Positions 35,001 through 43,615 of a stretch of 64,000 bases of DNA are shown one piece after another (the stretch's first letter is position 1; every line of letters begins with the position of its first letter). Both the position numbers and the translations under genes were made by a program. The notes beneath the pieces are model-generated. The model had not been told where the DNA came from, searched no databases, and was given only the letters and a program-made list of their open reading frames with translations. The stretch comes from Rhypophila decipiens (Eukaryota; Ascomycota; Sordariomycetes; Sordariales; Naviculisporaceae), in assembly GCA_033297075.1 (NCBI GenBank), contig MU858180.1, positions 1 to 64,000 on the forward strand, read 5' to 3'.

Positions 35001-37437
35001 CCGTCGTGACTGCCAGCTCCCGGTGGAATATCTTCCTTTCCGTAAGGAGCGCCACAAGCGCCTTGACCACATCGACATCGCCAGAAAGCGTCACCAGGCC
35101 CGCCGTGTTGATGGCCGCGATCCAGATGCGGCCGCGGAAACGCGGATCGTTTTCGCAAAAGTCTCTGGCCTCTTCCTCCGTGAGCGCAGCAGCCAGCATT
35201 CCACCGGCGGCCTTGGTCTCGGGATTGGAGGCGAGATGTGCATACAGGCCGCGATAGTAGGCGATGGCCATGGCATGCTCCGCCGTGATCCTTCCTGCGG
35301 TGTAAGCGGCGGCGATCTCGCCAGATGAGTGACCGACCACGGCACAGAAGTCCACTCCGATATAAGTCAAGAGCTTGACAAGGGCAATCTGTACCGCCGT
35401 GCAAAGGGGCTGCGAAATGGCTGGCACGTCGATCTGTGAACTAGCCTTGTCCGCCTCTAGATGACCCTCAATATTCCACGTCGGCCCATCCGGCAGCGCC
35501 TTGAGAACCTGGCTCAATTCTTGAATGGTCTGGCGAAAATACTTGGAGCTCCGCAGCAGGCCAGCGCCCATGGTGGCCCATTGCGCTCCTTGACCCGTGA
35601 AGATGCCCAATATTTTGGCTGGCTCCTTCCCAGCTCTGGCACGGGTGATGAGGGGACCCCTGGGACTAGGCGTCGTGACCTGCGAAACCACCGCCTTGAG
35701 ATTACGGACGACGTCTTGATGGGTTGTGCCGGAAACGAAGGCTCGCGTGGGAAACGCAGTCCGGTTGTTGTAAAGATGCCAAGCAAGCTCGTTGAGGTCA
35801 ACTTCCTCGTCATCGCTGAGATGTTTGCTGTACGCCTCGGCAAGGCGGGCCAAGGCATCTTTGTTGGGTGCCGAGAGGAGAAGAGGCAGGCGGGGAGGCT
35901 GATCAACCTCGGCCATCGGACGGTGGTCTACGAAGTCTTTGTGTCTGTTGGTTATCGGACCATAATCGCCGTGGTACTCTTCGTCATACTCCTCGAGGAT
36001 CACGTGAGCGTTGGTGCCACCGAACCCAAAGGAATTGACGCTGGCTCGCTTGGGTTCGCCCGGCGGCGGAGTTGGCCAGTTGAGAAGCTCGGTGGCAACC
36101 TTGAGATTGGGTGCAACTTTGGCGACATTGGGATTGAGGTTGTGGTGGTGGAGGTTTGGCGAGATCTTTCCGTGGCGCATGAGCTGAACCACCTTGAGCA
36201 CGCCAGCAAGGCCCGCCGCGCCCTCGGTGTGGCCGAGAACTGTCTTGATAGAGCCGACCAGGAGCTTCTCTTTGCTAAGATCAGCTTCGGGCTTTGCTTG
36301 TTCCTGCTTCTTCTTGGCAGGACTGTCGAAACCGGGGATGTAATCCAAAGTCGGCTGCTTTTCCTCCTTCTTGTCAGGTGTGAAAAAAGCATCTTGAATG
36401 GCTTCGGCCTCTCTTGGATCGCCAGCAGGCGTGCCGGTACCGTGCGCCTCAAAATACTGGCATCGATGGTTAGCATCTTTTGGGTTCAGACCGGAGCGTA
36501 CGTAGACATCCTGGATCAGCTGGGACTGGGCTTTGGGACTAGGCATCGTGATGCCCTGGGTGCGGCCATCTGAATTGACTCCGATGTCGCGAATAACGGC
36601 CTCGATCCGATCGTTGTCCTGGAGAGCTTGAGACAGCGTCTTGACGAAGATGGCAGTAACGCCTTCACCACGGGCATAGCCGTTTGCATCCTTGTCCCAC
36701 ATGCGAGAATGACCCGTGGGGCTCAACATGTGCAAGCTGGACTCGGCGATGAACTGTTCTGGCGTCAGGATCAGGTTCGCCCCAGTAACACAAGCCAATT
36801 CGGATCGACCGGAGCGGAGATTGGCGATGGCCTGGTCCAAGGCGACCAAGCTGGAAGAGCAAGCGGTATCGATGGTCATGGAGGGGCCCTTCCAGTCGAA
36901 GAAGTAGGAAATGCGGTTCGAAACAATGGAGCGTGCATTGCCTGTGGCGTAATACTGGCTTGTGTTGAGATCGTCGCGCTGGGAGACGGTGTCATAGTCG
37001 GCTGTCATGATGCCGGCGTACACGGCGACCGGTCTGCCCTTGTACTTCTGCAACGTGTAGCCAGCAGATTCGAGTGCTTCGTAGACCACTTCGAGGAGGA
37101 GGCGCTGCTGGGGGTCAATGGCCTCGGCCTCCTTGGGTCGGAGGCTGAAGAAGCTGGCGTCAAACTCCTTGAAGTTTTGCTCGAGGAAATATGCTTTGGG
37201 GGAGTTGGTTGCGCCATTGTACTCGCCATCAGGATTATAGAAGCCCTTGATGTTGAAGCGATCCGGAGGGATCGTCTTTGAGAAATCAGAGGGCGCCTTG
37301 AGCTTCTCCCACAGAGACGAAGGTGAGTTGATGTCTCCAGCAAAGCGGCAGCCACTGCCGATAATGGCAATGGGCTCGCCCTGGTCACCGTACGTCGTCA
37401 TCACATCGGACGGAGAAGGAGAGCTTCGTCCTGCCAT
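29008..37437 (-). CDS. Highly reducing type I polyketide synthase of the PKS-NRPS clade type, without NRPS
   Basis: A single exon of 2809 residues. KS about 20-485 (Cys193 in DTACSSS, His332 in EAHGTGT, His403 in GHTEG). AT about 608-960 (Ser704 in GHSSGE, His815). DH about 1012-1320 (His1045 in HTFQGMHLVP, Asp1225 in LDSCLQ). A methyltransferase-like part (about 1410-1640) lacks the GxGTGG SAM motif, reading ITDPGLGLT. A structural region (1650-2150) has no ER nucleotide motif. KR about 2160-2400 (GITRDLG, Ser2297, Tyr2310). ACP about 2440-2525 (Ser2483 in GVDSL). The product chain should be elongated and reduced to alkene level with no in-cis enoyl reduction or methylation. A Pro/Ala/Thr/Glu-rich tail (2530-2809) follows and no C, TE or R domain is present. 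Layout and sequence style match fungal PKS-NRPS hybrids. Known relatives use a trans ER and a separate release enzyme; neither lies in this window. Confidence 0.92.
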   Translation of the reverse strand: MAGRSSPSPSDVMTTYGDQGEPIAIIGSGCRFAGDINSPSSLWEKLKAPSDFSKTIPPDRFNIKGFYNPDGEYNGATNSPKAYFLEQNFKEFDASFFSLRPKEAEAIDPQQRLLLEVVYEALESAGYTLQKYKGRPVAVYAGIMTADYDTVSQRDDLNTSQYYATGNARSIVSNRISYFFDWKGPSMTIDTACSSSLVALDQAIANLRSGRSELACVTGANLILTPEQFIAESSLHMLSPTGHSRMWDKDANGYARGEGVTAIFVKTLSQALQDNDRIEAVIRDIGVNSDGRTQGITMPSPKAQSQLIQDVYVRSGLNPKDANHRCQYFEAHGTGTPAGDPREAEAIQDAFFTPDKKEEKQPTLDYIPGFDSPAKKKQEQAKPEADLSKEKLLVGSIKTVLGHTEGAAGLAGVLKVVQLMRHGKISPNLHHHNLNPNVAKVAPNLKVATELLNWPTPPPGEPKRASVNSFGFGGTNAHVILEEYDEEYHGDYGPITNRHKDFVDHRPMAEVDQPPRLPLLLSAPNKDALARLAEAYSKHLSDDEEVDLNELAWHLYNNRTAFPTRAFVSGTTHQDVVRNLKAVVSQVTTPSPRGPLITRARAGKEPAKILGIFTGQGAQWATMGAGLLRSSKYFRQTIQELSQVLKALPDGPTWNIEGHLEADKASSQIDVPAISQPLCTAVQIALVKLLTYIGVDFCAVVGHSSGEIAAAYTAGRITAEHAMAIAYYRGLYAHLASNPETKAAGGMLAAALTEEEARDFCENDPRFRGRIWIAAINTAGLVTLSGDVDVVKALVALLTERKIFHRELAVTTAYHSPHMTDPAVEYTKALSKSAHVPLPYPRRWDMHKELRKPIPWFSTVTGENADEIPEDKLKAEYWRDNMTQPVLFLSGLEAAVRESAYDCAVEVGPSPALRSSVLTVVQGSDGGPLPYSPLLSKDKDDRVLFADFMGFMWAQFNEFKPVMARFVKISSDPGLPKKPRLGDLPTYPWDHSQEFYRESRVATQYHQRKDSPHELLGVRGRDDNEFLMRWRNVLILEQLPWGTGHTFQGMHLVPGSGYCSMAYDAAKFVLAGRQASVIELLDLRFHSGITLEPKSVGVETLFSLTIDDAVKEKQPDDVIEGSFTLTSCPADGSTNMKMNFSGKLRIYLEEPTLEALPARVKVAPETTAADPVAFYTMMAGTGLEYTGPFKGLTALQKRTHFASGTVKQLHNEDQTTLTVSPATLDSCLQTAFVTVASPGDKSLWTSFLPDTITRMRFNVASCEGKNNDKMLTVDAYLTDSTLFTHESRASFTADIEIFGQEDRLQVQVEGLTVASFSTTKPEEDYELYLTTKWDVDPDEEIISAPAQDLLPEKPLRSLIESCERVVAFYDTKQGRTSLIKLPPPYSTNQEVSSIHDNAWPNETQESLDAFIKKSRYFGTLDVLRVLGDMGSSGLIRGMLEALIEEAQFLVALQDHVSRIVKQIAHKYPRMQIMGITDPGLGLTAAALDGLDMSFLSYRVGANPEKYLEERLLTTPARRKKVSVAKFVFGQDSATNVKYDLVLVSTSLIKAHGDQALQQIRSAMRPGAFLILLDSSHPPLLERLATAMTRGDDDAANATNWQHLLDQSGFKASMVNSSQTLLPGYSVTIRQVDSYPKSQYRDPMKYCTNTTLLANRVLVVGGTMAWTGAIEDRVIEVLEPYCIEDIDTAKTLSEIDMDLLPSYTAVIMLAEIDGPVLANLSGATMDTLKAMMLPEMKILWITHKARTFTPDAAASIGFIRTLLAEVPSLDVQVLDLDTIDPIPATDTIMSCFVRLLMPRLDKNVAEDQRPLWVYETEVYMERGRQYIARCLPWKEANNRNNAPRRLVFDPVNSLDDITDVSFVEKQDGSSGYEMQVDKSYKPLDVGETSVVIKTSYSTADGLDLGRLGSAYVSLGRDVEYSKIYVALSSTNASYIKTPAVCTHRPDFDKVNQPILVALLARYVSALTIANELILDDDESLMVIEPDAMFHACLQETLADCSSPFVSVSTDANRCAADPALTYIHANSSTREIKALYHRLGTSPRSRRTVSVIDMQPTENEITRILRSHLPKGGRYEAASSVLTGENHVHGSSAFAELWQEAVDKTMAKLGEWQVSGFRPQLTTVKAMTERTGQLPPFQIIDWKAERSLLKQLTWMPPKNILSPDKAYILVGITRDLGQSLSYLFADYGARHIILCSRNPPSQTNWQKDMASRGVRVQFFSVDVTDPVSLVRFKQALEMQNTLAIGGVVNGAMVLEDKVFATMSVDTLHRVMRPKTVGSKNLDLAFRNKELEFFIMTSSFAAIGGHAGQSNYAAANMFMNGLAAKRRAEGVPGSTLNIGVIYGIGFLHREKSELYTGLSREGYPPISERDIHHMFLEAIEAGKPKKPGQVYDIITGLSRYDANAPEHHWQQDPRFSHFAKPFEDEKAGKADEKSSVKDQIAATKNADEIYDLIRSAFFSHLQHLLQLSESSVNDDATFGELGVDSLVAVDVRNWFYKNLGQDVAVMKILGSPSIKALLREVAEKLAFLRAATKAATTTPPKQTGAAAGQKPGSPVKTRQSGSGSGSARKPSSSRQTQQTGGSPSASGSKKPEAPFPPADPELSPTRPKGWKGKEKEVTYPPAPGRLPRYVPQSIPQSSAPTWESYRAPLPPGRIPLPPAVTGVTPQPPAATTQTTTTAAPAPQPEPPATTSEVPAAPQPEPEPPASTTEPPAALEPPAATSEPAPAAPEPAPAATSETPAATSEPPAAPEPTGSQSPPQQQRSPTTPLLPLDTSHTPRLRTSKSTESFDTDGGGGGSSPETPSTHDGRGPP
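29190..29440 (-). repeat. Degenerate Pro/Ala/Thr/Glu repeat coding the PKS tail
   Basis: Within the PKS tail, imperfect repeats of a unit like PPAATSEP / PEPPASTTEP are encoded by related GC-rich DNA units (for example variants of ggttcaggagcagctgg on the plus strand). Such a stretch is likely disordered and prone to length change by slippage. Confidence 0.7.
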
Positions 37438-37695
37438 GATTGCGGCTCTGGGTGGGTGGGTAAGCGATGCCGAAGTTGTCGCCAGAACTGTTCCAGTTGC
37501 GTCGCAAACTGAGAAGGGGGTCGTGTTGTTTCTCCTGTGAGGGCCAGGAGAAAGCTGAATTGTTTGCGAGACCTGCGATGCAGAATCTTGGCCAGAGAAT
37601 GGCAGGGTCTCGGTAACAATGGTTGAAAGAAAATTTTCGAGGGTGAATTAAGGGGAAGAAAGAGCTGTCGTTGGGCGGGAGTTGGCGGGATCCTG

Positions 37696-37703
37696 ATTAT
37701 ATA
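37696..37703 (-). promoter_or_regulatory. TATA box of the PKS gene
   Basis: On the minus strand TATATAAT lies about 260 bases before the PKS start codon at 37437, leaving a leader of some 230 bases. Assigned by position only. Confidence 0.5.
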
Positions 37704-38212
37704 CGGTCCTCGAGCCGACAAAAGAAAGTTGTCGACAGCAAAGAAACGAAAGGTGAGATCGGATGTGCTGCTTTAAAAAAAGTATAAGGTAATTGTGGTG
37801 CCGGCCGTCGAGTCTTGTTGGACGAGATCCCGAAGGCGTGAAAGAAAGCCCGTGCTGCGAGGACAATCGAGCGGCAGAGAAGAAAGACAACGAACGGTCT
37901 TGCCCTTGGAGCAAAGAAGTAGCGGGGCTTTCACAAGAAAAATTTGCTTTGACCAAACTTTCACCGCAAAAAGTTCACCGCTCTAATAAGCTGGCTTTTT
38001 GTAAGCGGCAGGGTGAAGAGCTTGCTGAAGTTGCTGGTGACCTTCGGCTCCGGAGGGGCTGCCGAAAACCACACGGAGTGGGCCGCTGAGCACGTTGAGC
38101 ACGGGGCAGAGAGACGGTATAATACCGGGGAAATTCGGGTGGGGCAGAGGGGACTGTTCGATAAGCACAGCGAATTTGTGAATCGGTTTATCACATGAGA
38201 TGAACGAATCCA

Positions 38213-38274
38213 GTTATGGGCGTATAGATTCCGGTTATGGGCGTATAGAATCCCGGTATGGGCGTATTGAACCG
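38213..38274. repeat. Three-unit tandem repeat, period 21-22
   Basis: The unit GTTATGGGCGTATAGATTCCG occurs at about 38213, 38234 and 38255 with a few changes. It lies about 0.8 kb upstream of the PKS start codon and could be a regulator-binding array or chance slippage. Confidence 0.7.
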
Positions 38275-41200
38275 CGAAACGAGGCGAGCCTTTCTTTGAT
38301 TCCAGCGGCGAAAGCTGTAAGGGGTCCAGAAGACGGTACCGGAGCAACAGCTCGCAGACGGAAGTGCTTCGGCGTTAGTGACTCCGGACTGGCTCAATGT
38401 CTTGAGGGCAGTTGATATCGTGACCAATGCACGCGTTCTCGCCACTCTGTTGTGCGTGTTGTTTTGGTCAAAGGCGCGATGGCACGAGTCACACTAGTCT
38501 TCGTTTGCTGCCTTGTAAGCGATGGGAAACAGGCCCCAAGGTGAACTCTTTATCGACGGCCGTGGTCATGTCTCCTCAAGGGCTTCAATTTCTCAAACCA
38601 TGTCAAGTGAAATTTGACCTGTCTGCGTGACACCGAGGTCAGGCAACTTGAAGCAAGCCCCTTTCTCATCTTGGCCCTCGGGGTAGACAAGATCCAAAGG
38701 CCCATGCTCTGTCCTCACTCCGGATGGGCGTTCACCGACCCAAAGATGGTTTGTGTATCCAACTGGTGATACCGTTGCGTCAACTACATTCTGAAAAGAC
38801 CGCGAGGCCTTCCTTCTGCCCACTGGACATGCACTTGCATTCTACCCAGCCCAATCCGCTGCATGACGCGCGGTTCCTGCTGATAAGTTGTCTGCCACAA
38901 GTCCAGCCCGAGTTGGTCTGCCGAATGGGAGATTTTTGGACTACCTGGTAGTTACACCCATATACCGGCACGGGCCAGAAGGCAAGCTGAAGCCCGTACA
39001 GGTAGGACTAGGAAATTCTTTCCGGGAGAAGGAAGGAGGATGAGCAAAACAAGGTTCACAGCCAGTGACTGGTCTGGAGTAGCAGGTCAACGTGACAGTA
39101 AGCATTTTGGTTTCCTGGTTTTGTTCCAGCTAGTGTCATGCATGGTACTGCATCGAAGAATCTGGCTCCCGCGCATACAATAATCACCAAGGAACAAAGA
39201 CTCCAACCAGTAAGAAGACATCACTGATGGGCATCGTACTCTTCACTTGAACTCTAGAAAGCGGATGATCTTGTCACCAACAACCGTCTGCGTTCTCGAT
39301 CTATCCATTAACTGCTCAGACCCTCGAGGCGCAGACAAGAATTCCTCGTAGCCAGACAGAATGGAAGAGTGCCGCGAGACGCCATCCAAGGCCATGGAAA
39401 GGTGCAGGAATGCGTGCCAAGGCTCTGCAAAGCTTCAAGAACAAAGGGGTGCAGTTAGGCAGGCGATGTACCGTCATGTAAACAAAGAAACATCAGCTTG
39501 GGGCCGTGTATTTACGAACACAGCTATACGCTCTTGCCAGCTTCGGCGAATCCAAGGTGAAAGAAAACCAGAGGGTCGTCCAATGCTGCAAGATCAGATC
39601 CGGACCTGGACAACAATGGCTTATTGAGCTTGACCTGGCAGAAGAATAAACCAGATCCAGCGAACCCGGTACTTTCCAGACAACGAAAAGGATGCAGACG
39701 CCCATTGAAACTTGCTGCGGGTGAATGCATATCTGTCAGCTTGACAGCTGGAAGTCTCATTTGTCATGTCTGTCTCCGCACATGGTATCCTTGGCGGTGC
39801 GTATTTTGGTGGCTGTTCGCGCGGGTATGCAGGGACCCGTGCGGCTCGAACTGCTGGGACCTCACCTTCCGCGCCTCAGAGACAGTGATCTCGACGACCT
39901 TGGGATGGCCGCAATGTTTATTTGAGAGGAAGCGCTCAGCCAGGATCGGATAACATAGCAAAGGAACTTTCCAGGTAGGAAGAATAAGGTCCTGTGCGGG
40001 CCCGACGAGCGAACACTACCGATGGGCTGCCGGCTCTCCGTGTGGAGAACGATATCCGTACGGAACCGCCCGGTGGAACACACTGACACCGAGCCGGGAA
40101 TTTTGATCGAGGCCTTTGGTGTCCATGTCTCGTCGGGGACGAGCCGAGCTGCACCCCAGACTGCACTGGCCACCGGGGAGGTGCAGACGGCGGTGAGAAC
40201 AACATATGAATGACGGGCGCAAATAAATCTGATGTGCCGACTGGGAAGGGAAATCAGAAACGTCGTGCATCGAGGAAGCCAGATGAGAAGAGAGTTCGCA
40301 AGAAAGGACATGTCAATTGACAGCTAAATCTTAGCTTGGCCAGCGGGTGAAAGCAAGTAACAAGCGTGCAAGCAGCGTCCAACTCGAGTGCGAGAGCGTT
40401 CATCCGTCCAGACTGACGGCGGTGAGGGAAGAGTTTGCAAATAACATTGCCATCCATCCGCACCTCAGCTCCATCGCGGAATGGTGGAGGTTGCGAAAGG
40501 ACGGGGGGCACTTGCCCACAACCATATCCAGTTTCGGGTACGGAGTATTTTCCAGTTCTTCACATGTGCTAGTCTCGCTCTAATTTCCCACGGTCCCCGT
40601 CGTTTTATATGGCCATGACTTTGACGTGTGCAATCGTCGAGGGACTTCCACCGGCCGTGTTGGGTTTGAGGGTCCAAATTGTAGTGTCTGAGGACCGTAG
40701 ATATCAATATCGAACCAAAAAAATGTCGATAACTTCTGGCGTTGGATCGTCACACTCGGATTCAAGAATGGAGTGGAGCGGTCCAGAGCATCGGGGAGGT
40801 GTGGAGAGAACGCGGTCGACGAGGAGATGGCGGTTGGCCAGCAATGCCGGGTCTCGGGCTCTGGCTGTCGGGCTCGTTTAAGGGACGATTGTGCGCCATA
40901 TTAACACAAAAAACTTTGTCAAAATGGCAAGTAGAAACAAAGATGGAATACGCAAGCATTGTATCCTGCGATGAGAGCAAACCCATTGACGAAGTGAGGC
41001 CGAGGCGTGAGGTGGCAGACGTGATGGAGGTTCCAAGTCGAGAAATTCCTGTGGTGGATTCCAGTGCCGATTCAATGCCATTGATGATTGGCTGGCTTCT
41101 GTTGTGGGGGCCAGCCCGCAGTGGGAGTGTGGGGTTGAGCGCCAAACTGGGGTCACAACGATGGCGCTGTCGTTCCGTACAGCACTCCACGGTAAATAGT

Positions 41201-42032
41201 CAAATTGGTATACCTGGTTGACAAGGTTGCTAGGCCTACCAGTGACTTTGATAATACGTTTCTGTTGTAGAAATAATGCATTTTCTCAGCTTGTAAAGGG
41301 CCTATTTGACAATATAATAAGGCGTTTCAAGTCACGAGCAAGGGCCCTGGTCAGGTAGTACTATTTACCGTAGAATACTGTACGATGTACGGGGTACAGC
41401 TCATACAGTATCTCCAGTATCTCCGTGTATTGTGTGACCGTAAACTACACCCTCAACTCTCGATGTCAATTCGACCTTCTCGGCAGCCAACTCGCGGCAA
41501 TCGTGCAGGTAGATTTATTTCCTGCGTGACAAATGTAACGTCAATAATTGCCAATCTTGACCAATTCGCTGATATCCTGTGTGTGCCATTCCAAATCCTT
41601 ATCTCCCTCCTCCACTTACGGGACGGCGATGGACTGTCACTGTCCATCCGAATTGCTACTTGACTTGCCTGCCTCCCTCCTTTGCGTTGAGCAAGCACCA
41701 CATGCACAACAAGACAGATAGCTGTAATACTGCTTTCATTCAAATTACTTATTTAGTTGTCACCGCCGAATCACTTCTATCTGTGGATAAAATAAGTGTG
41801 GAAGGAAAGGGTGAAAACATAGTGCTATCCATCATCCATCCTCGCACGACAGCCAGCAGCAATGACCAACCAGCCAGGACAAAAAAAAATATTAAAAAAA
41901 TTAAACTGGGTAATGAGTCTTTTTGTGACTCAGGAGGAAGGGCTTACCGGATTGCCAGCAGTCCACAGTCTCCCAAAACTCAACATCAGGCAGGCCGGTC
42001 GATCTTTGTCCTGAAGAGGCAATTCCGAAGAA

Positions 42033-42133
42033 TGCCTCCACGCCGGATCGAACTGGCGACCTTCAGAAGAGCAGGTTCATCGACTTGTGAATAGAACCGA
42101 TCGTCGACCTTACTACCACTGAGCCACTCACTA
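42033..42133 (-). pseudogene. Intron-bearing tRNA-like sequence, degenerate
   Basis: On the minus strand it has a good A box (TGGCTCAGTGG), a B box close to consensus (CAGTTCGATCC) and a 3' end TGGAGGCA, with an extra length of some 25 bases between arms that could be an intron. The 5' acceptor half (TAGTGAG) does not pair with the 3' half and the T stem is imperfect, as if a base of the T loop had been lost. The anticodon cannot be assigned. A truncated or mutated tRNA gene is the best reading. Confidence 0.45.
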
Positions 42134-42343
42134 CCCCAATATTAAAATGGCAACGAATTAGTTCGTATAAACATCGCTCGTAGTGACTCTGCTCAATTCC
42201 GCTACTGTATGTGTGTCCCATGAGCCCAATCCCAACTCCTGCCCAAAAGACCCCAGAACAAAAACAAGCCAGCACGCCGATAACCCGTAGCAATAAACGT
42301 CCAAACTGTACAGCATCAACCTTGACACCAATCGACCGTGCCC

Positions 42344-43615
42344 TCACTCATCAGCAACATCCCCCGTAGCGAACAACTCGAGATGTATCCTGTCCCTCTC
42401 AACCCCAAGCCCAACAAGAACCTTCCGAATCTCCACCATAAAAACCTCGGGCCCACAGATATAATACTCGGTCCTCCCATCACCAAGATGCAAATCCCTC
42501 TGCGCATCCAATTTCCCCAGATCAAGCCGCATATCTCCAAAGTGATAATCCTCTCCGGCGCGATCATTCGGCCCCAGTTTCCTCAAAAACACATGCGCCG
42601 AGACGTTCTCATTCTCCTTTACAATCCTCTTCACCTCTTTGCCGAATGGTTTCGCTTCGTTTGAGCGTGAAGCCTGGATCCAACTGATCGGCCTCTTCAC
42701 CGGCGGTGCTCCCCCCTCATCCTGAACCAAGCTCCCCAAGATAGCCATCATCGGCGTGGCCCCAACCCCAACAGAGATCAAAACAACCGGAACACCCTCC
42801 TTACTCGTATCAGAAGGATCAACAAAGAACTCGCCCTGAGGATGCGACAAATCCACCTCATCTCCTTCATGAAAACTTGCATGCAACATATTCGAGATCA
42901 ACCCCGGGATCCCCACCTCCTCGCCATCCTCCTTTTTAACGCTGATCCGATAATACTCCCTCTTCTCCTTTGGCGCCTCGCTGAGACTGTACTGTCTGCT
43001 CTGCAAATACCCCAGCTCCGGCACGGGAACCTGCAGACTGACATACTGCCCCGGCAAGAACTTGGGCAAGGGAGTAGCCCCATCACTGGGAGCGAGATAA
43101 AAGCTCGTGACAGAGCTGCTCTCCGCCACCTTGCGCAGAATCGTAAACTTGCGCCAGCCAACCCACTTCTCGGCAGCGTTCTTCTTGTACATCTGCCCTT
43201 CGGCCCCGATAAACACATTCGCAAGGACGCCGTAAGCAGTCGTCCAGGCATCAACAATATCCGCCGTAGCTGCGTCCCCTAAGACCTGCCCAATGGCTTG
43301 GATCAAGTAGCGGCCCACAATGTCGTATTGCTCGGGCGTGACCTGGAGAGAGACGTGTTTGTGGGCGATGCGCGCCACGGCGTGGGTGAGTTTGCCCAGG
43401 TCGTCGATGTAGGTTGCGTAGGCGAGGACAGCGTTTGCCAGAGCCCGCGGTTGTCGGCCCGTGGTTTTGCTGGTGGTGCTGAACATGTTGTTTAGGTCTG
43501 GATTTTCGCGGATCATATTGTCGTAAAAGACTGTTGTTATTGCTGTGCCGTGTTCTTTGAGGACGGGGGCTGTTGCCTTTACTATGGCGATTTGGGATTC
43601 TGTGAGGGTTGCCAT
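42344..43615 (-). CDS. Flavohemoglobin (nitric oxide dioxygenase)
   Basis: A single exon of 423 residues, the normal length. The globin domain (1-140) has Tyr31 and Gln55 at distal positions and His87 in KHVSL as the proximal haem ligand. A ferredoxin reductase-like FAD domain follows (about 152-265) with RQYSLS (207-212) for flavin binding. The NAD domain (about 270-415) has SVGVGATPMMA, and the C-terminal region has ICGPEVFM and ELFA. The enzyme oxidises NO to nitrate with O2 and NAD(P)H, protecting the cell from nitrosative stress; no mitochondrial leader is obvious, so it is likely cytosolic. The minus-strand ATG at 43615 gives the standard N-terminus. It is separated by 4.9 kb from the PKS and shows no link to it. 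All key residues are intact. Confidence 0.96.
   Translation of the reverse strand: MATLTESQIAIVKATAPVLKEHGTAITTVFYDNMIRENPDLNNMFSTTSKTTGRQPRALANAVLAYATYIDDLGKLTHAVARIAHKHVSLQVTPEQYDIVGRYLIQAIGQVLGDAATADIVDAWTTAYGVLANVFIGAEGQMYKKNAAEKWVGWRKFTILRKVAESSSVTSFYLAPSDGATPLPKFLPGQYVSLQVPVPELGYLQSRQYSLSEAPKEKREYYRISVKKEDGEEVGIPGLISNMLHASFHEGDEVDLSHPQGEFFVDPSDTSKEGVPVVLISVGVGATPMMAILGSLVQDEGGAPPVKRPISWIQASRSNEAKPFGKEVKRIVKENENVSAHVFLRKLGPNDRAGEDYHFGDMRLDLGKLDAQRDLHLGDGRTEYYICGPEVFMVEIRKVLVGLGVERDRIHLELFATGDVADE

Larger units (their letters stand above)
37704..42343. other. Intergenic upstream of the PKS
   Basis: About 4.6 kb with no supportable gene on either strand. It holds the PKS promoter at its left end, the 21-base tandem repeat at 38213-38274 and the tRNA-like element at 42033-42133. 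No regulator or tailoring enzyme of a biosynthetic cluster is seen here. Confidence 0.55.

Noticed and set aside
35461..36573. 370-codon plus-strand open frame
   Set aside because: Antisense to the KS/AT region of the PKS, whose motifs are all intact on the minus strand.
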